Assembly (NCBI GenBank): GCA_020718125.1
Contig: DYDC01000137.1
Coordinates: 1 to 7,214, forward strand
Direction of reading: 5' to 3'
Length of the DNA: 7,214 nucleotides
DNA from: Methylacidiphilum sp.
Lineage (GTDB): Bacteria; Verrucomicrobiota; Verrucomicrobiia; CAIQCK01
The notes below the pieces were generated by a model, which saw nothing but the letters and a program-made list of their open reading frames with translations, had not been told where the DNA came from and ran no database searches. Positions 5,195-7,214 of this stretch are shown piece after piece (the first letter of the stretch is position 1; every line of letters begins with the position of its first letter). Both the position numbers and the translations under genes were made by a program.

Positions 5195-6961
5195 ATGGAC
5201 AAGGCGAAAGTCGCAGAGATTCTGGAGGAGATCGGCACGCTGCTCGACCTGAAGGGCGAAAACCCGTTCAAGGTCCGCGCCTACCACAACGCTGCGCGGC
5301 TCATTGGCGGCCTCCAGCAGGATCTCGGCGCGCTGGTCGAGACCGGCCAGCTTCGTGAACTCAAAGGCATCGGCGAGGCGCTTTCGGAGAAAATCACCGA
5401 GTTGTGGAAGACCGACCGGCTGAAATACCACGACGATCTCAAAGCCTCGCTGCCGTCCGGCCTCGTCGAGATGATCGCCATCCCCGGCTTCGGCCCGAAA
5501 CGCGCGCAGGTCGTCCATAAGAAGCTCAAGGCGGACTCCATCGAAAAGCTCGAAGCCGCCTGCAAGGACGGCCGTATCGCGCAGCTCGAAGGCTTCGGCG
5601 AGAAGTCGCAGGAGAACATCCTGCAGGGCATCGAGCAACTGCGCCGGTTCGCCGGCCGGCACCATTATCACAAGGCTCTCGCCGCGGCACTCGGCATCCT
5701 CGAATCGCTGCGCGAGCATCCGGCCGCGATCCGTTGCGAATATGCCGGCAGCCTGCGCCGTTGCCGCGAAACCGTCGGTGACGTGGACTTCCTCGTCAGC
5801 GCGAAGGAGAAGGACGCGCCCGCGCTGATCGAGCGGTTCGTCAGACTGCCCGGCGTCATCTCCATCAACGCCAAGGGCGAGACGAAATCTTCCGTGGTGC
5901 TCGACGGCGGCATCCAGGCCGACCTGCGCGTGGTCAGCGACGCGCAATTCCCGTTCGCGCTGGCCTACTTCACCGGCTCGAAGGAGCACAACATCGCCCT
6001 GCGCGTCCGGGCGCTGGCGCGCGGCCTCTCGCTGAACGAATACGGCTTCAGCAAGGCCGGCAAGGACAAGGACGAGAAAGGCGCGCGCGACACCGGCAGC
6101 GTCATCCAGTGCCGCACCGAGGAGGACATCCACGAGGCGATGGAACTGGACTACATCCCGCCGGAGTTGCGGGAGGAGATGGGCGAGATCGAAGCGGCAG
6201 AGAAAGGCAAGCTGCCGAAGCTGATCGAGAAAGAGAACCTGCGCGGCACGTTCCACTGCCACTCGACGTGGACCGACGGCGCCGAGACCATCGGCAGCAT
6301 GGCTGTGGCTGCGCAAGAGTTGGGGCTTGATTACCTCGGCATGGCCGACCACAGCAAAAGCGAGTTCCAGGCGCGCGGACTGAAGGACGACCAGATCCCC
6401 GGCTACATCGCCGAGACCCGCAAGCTGGACCGGAAATTCCGCAAGCTCGGCTTGCGCATCTTCGCCGGCATCGAGGTGGACATCCTCGAAAACGGCTCGC
6501 TCGACTACAGCGACAAGATTCTCGCCCAGTTCGACTACTGCATCGCGGCGGTGCACCGCGGTTTCACGATGGACGAGATGACCATGACCGCTCGCATCGT
6601 CAAGGCGCTCGCCAACCCGCACGTCACCATGCTGGCCCACCCGACCGGCCGGCTGCTGCTCTCGCGCGAGGCTTACGCGGTGGACATGCGCGCCGTCATC
6701 GAGGCGTGCGCGAAACATGGCGTCATCATCGAGTTGAACTCCCATCCGTGGCGGCTCGACATGGACTGGCGCTGGTGGAAGTTCGCCAAGGAGCGCGGCG
6801 TGAAGTGCGCCATCAATCCCGACGCGCACGGCACTCCGGACTTCCAGTCGCTGGCCATCGGTGTCGGCATCGCCCGCAAAGGCTGGCTGACCCGCGACGA
6901 CGTCATCAACTGCCTGCCCGCCGACAAGGTCGAGGCCGTCCTGAAGGCGCGCCGCAAGTAG
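5195..6961 (+). CDS. polX: DNA polymerase/3'-5' exonuclease PolX
   Basis: This 588-residue protein is typical in length for bacterial PolX, a gap-filling repair polymerase of the X family with a nuclease PHP domain, acting in cytosolic base excision and gap repair. The N-terminal 8-kDa-like and helix-hairpin-helix part includes NPFKVRAYHNAARLI (23-37), LKGIGEALSEKI (56-67), IPGFGPKRAQVV (96-107) and LEGFGEKSQENI (131-142). The nucleotidyltransferase core has YAGSLRRCRETVGDVDFLV (183-201), giving the metal-binding Asp196 and Asp198. The third Asp is Asp243 in QADLRVV, and YFTGSKEHN (258-266) follows. The C-terminal PHP domain shows all expected metal ligands in order: HCHS (His354, His356), ADHS (His386), GIEVDIL (Glu427), AAVH (His454), AHPTGRLL (His482), ELNS and NPDAH (Asp543, His545). 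ATG 5195 is chosen because MDKAKVAEILEEIGTLLDLK is the usual family start. The stop TAG uses the first base of the adjacent repeat element. Nothing is missing; it should be functional. Confidence 0.97.
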   Translation: MDKAKVAEILEEIGTLLDLKGENPFKVRAYHNAARLIGGLQQDLGALVETGQLRELKGIGEALSEKITELWKTDRLKYHDDLKASLPSGLVEMIAIPGFGPKRAQVVHKKLKADSIEKLEAACKDGRIAQLEGFGEKSQENILQGIEQLRRFAGRHHYHKALAAALGILESLREHPAAIRCEYAGSLRRCRETVGDVDFLVSAKEKDAPALIERFVRLPGVISINAKGETKSSVVLDGGIQADLRVVSDAQFPFALAYFTGSKEHNIALRVRALARGLSLNEYGFSKAGKDKDEKGARDTGSVIQCRTEEDIHEAMELDYIPPELREEMGEIEAAEKGKLPKLIEKENLRGTFHCHSTWTDGAETIGSMAVAAQELGLDYLGMADHSKSEFQARGLKDDQIPGYIAETRKLDRKFRKLGLRIFAGIEVDILENGSLDYSDKILAQFDYCIAAVHRGFTMDEMTMTARIVKALANPHVTMLAHPTGRLLLSREAYAVDMRAVIEACAKHGVIIELNSHPWRLDMDWRWWKFAKERGVKCAINPDAHGTPDFQSLAIGVGIARKGWLTRDDVINCLPADKVEAVLKARRK

Positions 6962-7027
6962 GGCGCAACTTGACACCCGCGCCACGATCAAGTCCCGGAG
7001 GGACGGACGAGAATAGCCCGGCGCTTT
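6961..7027. mobile_element. Left end of MITE-like element (copy D), truncated
   Basis: 67 bp match 1556-1622 of the complete element at 64 of 67 positions. They include the terminal repeat gggcgcaacttgacacccgc (one mismatch), the GTCCC-GGA-GGGAC hairpin and the left arm of the CCCGGC hairpin. The match stops abruptly at 7027 in the middle of that hairpin, where the 49-bp palindrome begins. No right end or 9-bp partner of the left flank (ccgcaagta, 6952-6960) is found in the remaining sequence. The first G of the element completes the polX stop codon. Confidence 0.85.
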
Positions 7028-7076
7028 GTAACTACTCAGGTGCCCGCCCGCCATGGGCGGGCACCTGAGTAGTTAC
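7028..7076. repeat. Perfect 49-bp palindrome (22-bp arms, 5-bp loop)
   Basis: The arm at 7028-7049 begins gtaactactcaggtg and ends in a GC-rich tcaggtgcccgccc segment. It is exactly complemented by 7055-7076, with gccat as the loop. The structure replaces the right half of the repeat element's hairpin. There is no T tract on either side, so it is not a standard terminator. It may be a separate small palindromic mobile repeat (REP/PU-like) or a transposon end. The origin is unknown from this window alone. Confidence 0.9.
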
Positions 7077-7077
7077 C

Positions 7078-7214
7078 GAAATACCGGTCATCGGCTCAGA
7101 GGGCGAGTATGCCCACGCGACGGAACAGTTCGCCATTGCCGACGAGCGGTCGGCGGCGGAGATGGCGGCGAAACTCCGCGCGCTCGGCTACGAGCCGGTG
7201 TGGAAGGATTGGGA
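7078..7214 (+). pseudogene. Unrecognised coding fragment, no start, runs off the window
   Basis: The frame is open from the TGA at 7066-7068 to the window end. It reads EIPVIGSEGEYAHATEQF, AIADERSAAEMAAKL, then RALGYEPVWKDW. The composition (amphipathic helix with Ala/Glu/Arg, regular codon use) looks like real protein sequence. There is no ATG, GTG or TTG before the conserved-looking part and the palindrome lies immediately upstream, so the 5' end has probably been lost. I do not recognise the family. The only other possibility visible is the 3' end of a gene disrupted by the palindrome or repeat insertion. Confidence 0.5.

Noticed and set aside
1..7027. Composite transposon bounded by the repeat copies at 1-44 and 6961-7027
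   Set aside because: The outer flanks do not match (cacgcgaag versus ccgcaagta), both copies are partial, and no transposase lies between them.
4937..7054. 705-residue minus-strand open frame opposite polX
   Set aside because: Antisense of polX, which has every catalytic residue. The minus frame begins inside the palindrome and repeat element and shows no motif.
7028..7076. Rho-independent terminator of polX
   Set aside because: There is no U tract on either side of the hairpin, and its perfect 22-bp arms and position inside a broken repeat fit a mobile palindrome better.

Overview
The window is high-GC bacterial chromosome. It is most likely from the Verrucomicrobiota (a Limisphaerales/Pedosphaera-like lineage) or a close PVC relative. 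This rests on the gene set (sulfatase, sugar-isomerase-like TIM barrel, GH116 with a discoidin domain, PolX) and on short GTCCC/GGGAC and CCCGGC/GCCGGG hairpin repeats of the kind I associate with those genomes. No rRNA marker is present, so the assignment is an inference.

Layout, left to right. 1-44 is the right end of a repeat element, inserted in frame inside a sulfatase gene. 45-168 is a short sulfatase remnant that runs directly into a TIM-barrel isomerase gene lacking its 5' part (170-1012, +). A strong terminator (1044-1076) serves the facing minus-strand gene. 1098-1436 (-) is a small exported heavy-metal-associated (HMA) protein whose first metal-binding Cys is encoded by an in-frame TGA, followed by a SECIS-like hairpin, so it is a probable selenoprotein. 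1556-1806 is a complete 251-bp non-coding element with perfect 20-bp terminal inverted repeats and a 9-bp target duplication (MITE-like). 1811-2053 (+) is the C-terminal remnant of a beta-sandwich protein. 2090-4639 (-) is an exported GH116-type beta-glucosidase relative with a C-terminal F5/8 (discoidin) domain, apparently lacking the catalytic-acid half of its domain. 4708-5169 (-) is a 5'-truncated, internally shortened relative of a large verrucomicrobial protein family. 5195-6961 (+) is an intact PolX DNA polymerase/exonuclease. 6961-7027 is the left end of another copy of the repeat element, 7028-7076 a perfect palindrome, and 7078-7214 an unrecognised coding fragment that runs off the window.

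Only polX and probably the HMA gene look fully functional. The carbohydrate-related genes (sulfatase, isomerase-like, GH116, beta-sandwich) suggest a polysaccharide-degrading ancestor locus now heavily eroded. Several junctions join gene pieces in frame or head to tail without any mobile element. That points either to frequent small deletions or to assembly joins, and raw reads could tell these apart.

The most interesting signal is the TGA at 1296-1298. An ordinary gene caller would miss this gene or truncate it. The second most interesting is the MITE-like family: one complete copy with target duplication and two partial copies, one of which supplies the last base of the polX stop codon.
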